Below are positions 63,888-64,000 of a DNA stretch of 64,000 bases, piece by piece. The notes beneath the pieces were generated by a model that did no database searches, was not told the DNA's origin, and saw nothing but the letters and a program-made list of their open reading frames with translations. The stretch comes from Closterium sp. NIES-65 (lineage: Eukaryota > Streptophyta > Zygnematophyceae > Desmidiales > Closteriaceae). Position numbers and translations under genes: made by a program. The stretch is from the NCBI GenBank assembly GCA_948144175.1, contig CANXME010002675.1:620001-684000 (forward strand). Reading direction: 5' to 3'. Numbering within the stretch: position 1 is the stretch's first letter; every line of letters starts with the position of its first letter.

Positions 63888-64000
63888 TGTCAGAACATAT
63901 AGCTTACTTGTTTCTGTAGGCTATAGTGGGGTATCCCATAAGGGGTACAACCCAATCAGGGTTTCCTATTTGTACTCACTTCGTTCATAGTCATTTCATC
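63888..64000 (+). repeat. 3' LTR of element D, cut by the window end
   Basis: 113 bases identical to 56514-56626. The remaining 18 bases or so and the right target duplication are not visible. Confidence 0.93.

Larger units (their letters stand above)
56514..64000 (+). mobile_element. Ty1/copia element D, young and apparently intact, runs off the window
   Basis: 5' LTR 56514-56644, primer site, a leader with GC-rich arrays, one uninterrupted polyprotein, polypurine tract and a 3' LTR beginning at 63888. The 113 visible bases of the 3' LTR are identical to the 5' LTR, which points to a very recent insertion. The left flank GCGCG (56509-56513) is the expected target duplication; the right side is outside the window. 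D is in the same orientation as the LRR gene and interrupts copy 2 of its duplicated block. Confidence 0.95.

Noticed and set aside
1-64000. Bacterial or phage origin
   Set aside because: Spliceosomal AG/GT introns in consistent phase and plant-type copia elements with initiator-Met primer sites point to a plant or algal nucleus.

Overview
The window looks like nuclear DNA of a land plant or streptophyte green alga. The evidence is Ty1/copia LTR retrotransposons primed by plant-type initiator-Met tRNA sites (TGGTATCAGAGC-like), plus one intron-rich gene for a plant-type leucine-rich-repeat (LRR) receptor-like protein. The glycine-rich, high-GC copia elements and the LRR gene would fit a charophyte such as a zygnematophyte, but that placement is inference only. 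I see no bacterial operons, CRISPR array, rRNA or tRNA gene.

Region 1 (1-9493): an intact, young copia element (A, minus strand, 127-6529, 774-bp LTRs, 1494-codon open polyprotein, target duplication TAGCG) sits inside an older, broken plus-strand copia element (H). Region 2 (9494-20151): a retrotransposon graveyard on the minus strand. It holds gag, protease, integrase and RNase H fragments, GGTCGACC-rich arrays, a 652-bp solo LTR with target duplication GTGCA, and a pair of about 450-bp direct repeats at its edges.

Region 3 (20157-40445): two Russian-doll insertions and one stand-alone element. C (20157-29191, TTGTC) carries the copia element B (20303-27539, TCAAA). F (29897-31166, GGTTA) is a complete 1.27-kb element. 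G (31201-40445, TTGAC) carries the copia element E (31897-39672, CCCCA). C, F and G, once their guests are removed, are only 1.3-1.8 kb long and carry no recognisable retrotransposon protein. Their LTR layout (and in C also the 3' untranslated region) matches the B/D/H copia lineage, so they look like non-autonomous passengers of that lineage.

Region 4 (40446-56513): host DNA. A plus-strand gene begins at 42328 with a signal-peptide exon, followed by an LRR N-terminal cap exon and twelve separate 72-nt exons, each encoding exactly one 24-residue LRR in the same phase. The gene has grown by copying exon-plus-intron cassettes: a roughly 4.4-kb block (about 43899-48302) is repeated at about 52129-56513, with two deletions that distinguish the copies. 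No membrane segment or kinase domain is reached before the next insertion. Region 5 (56514-64000): a very young copia element (D) inserted in the second copy of the block. It has a 1972-codon uninterrupted polyprotein, and its two LTRs are identical over the visible part; the element runs off the window.

The elements A, B, C, E, F, G and the solo LTR were each delimited by matching terminal sequences and by a 5-bp target-site duplication read directly from the sequence. No searches were run, so family names rest on motif recognition.
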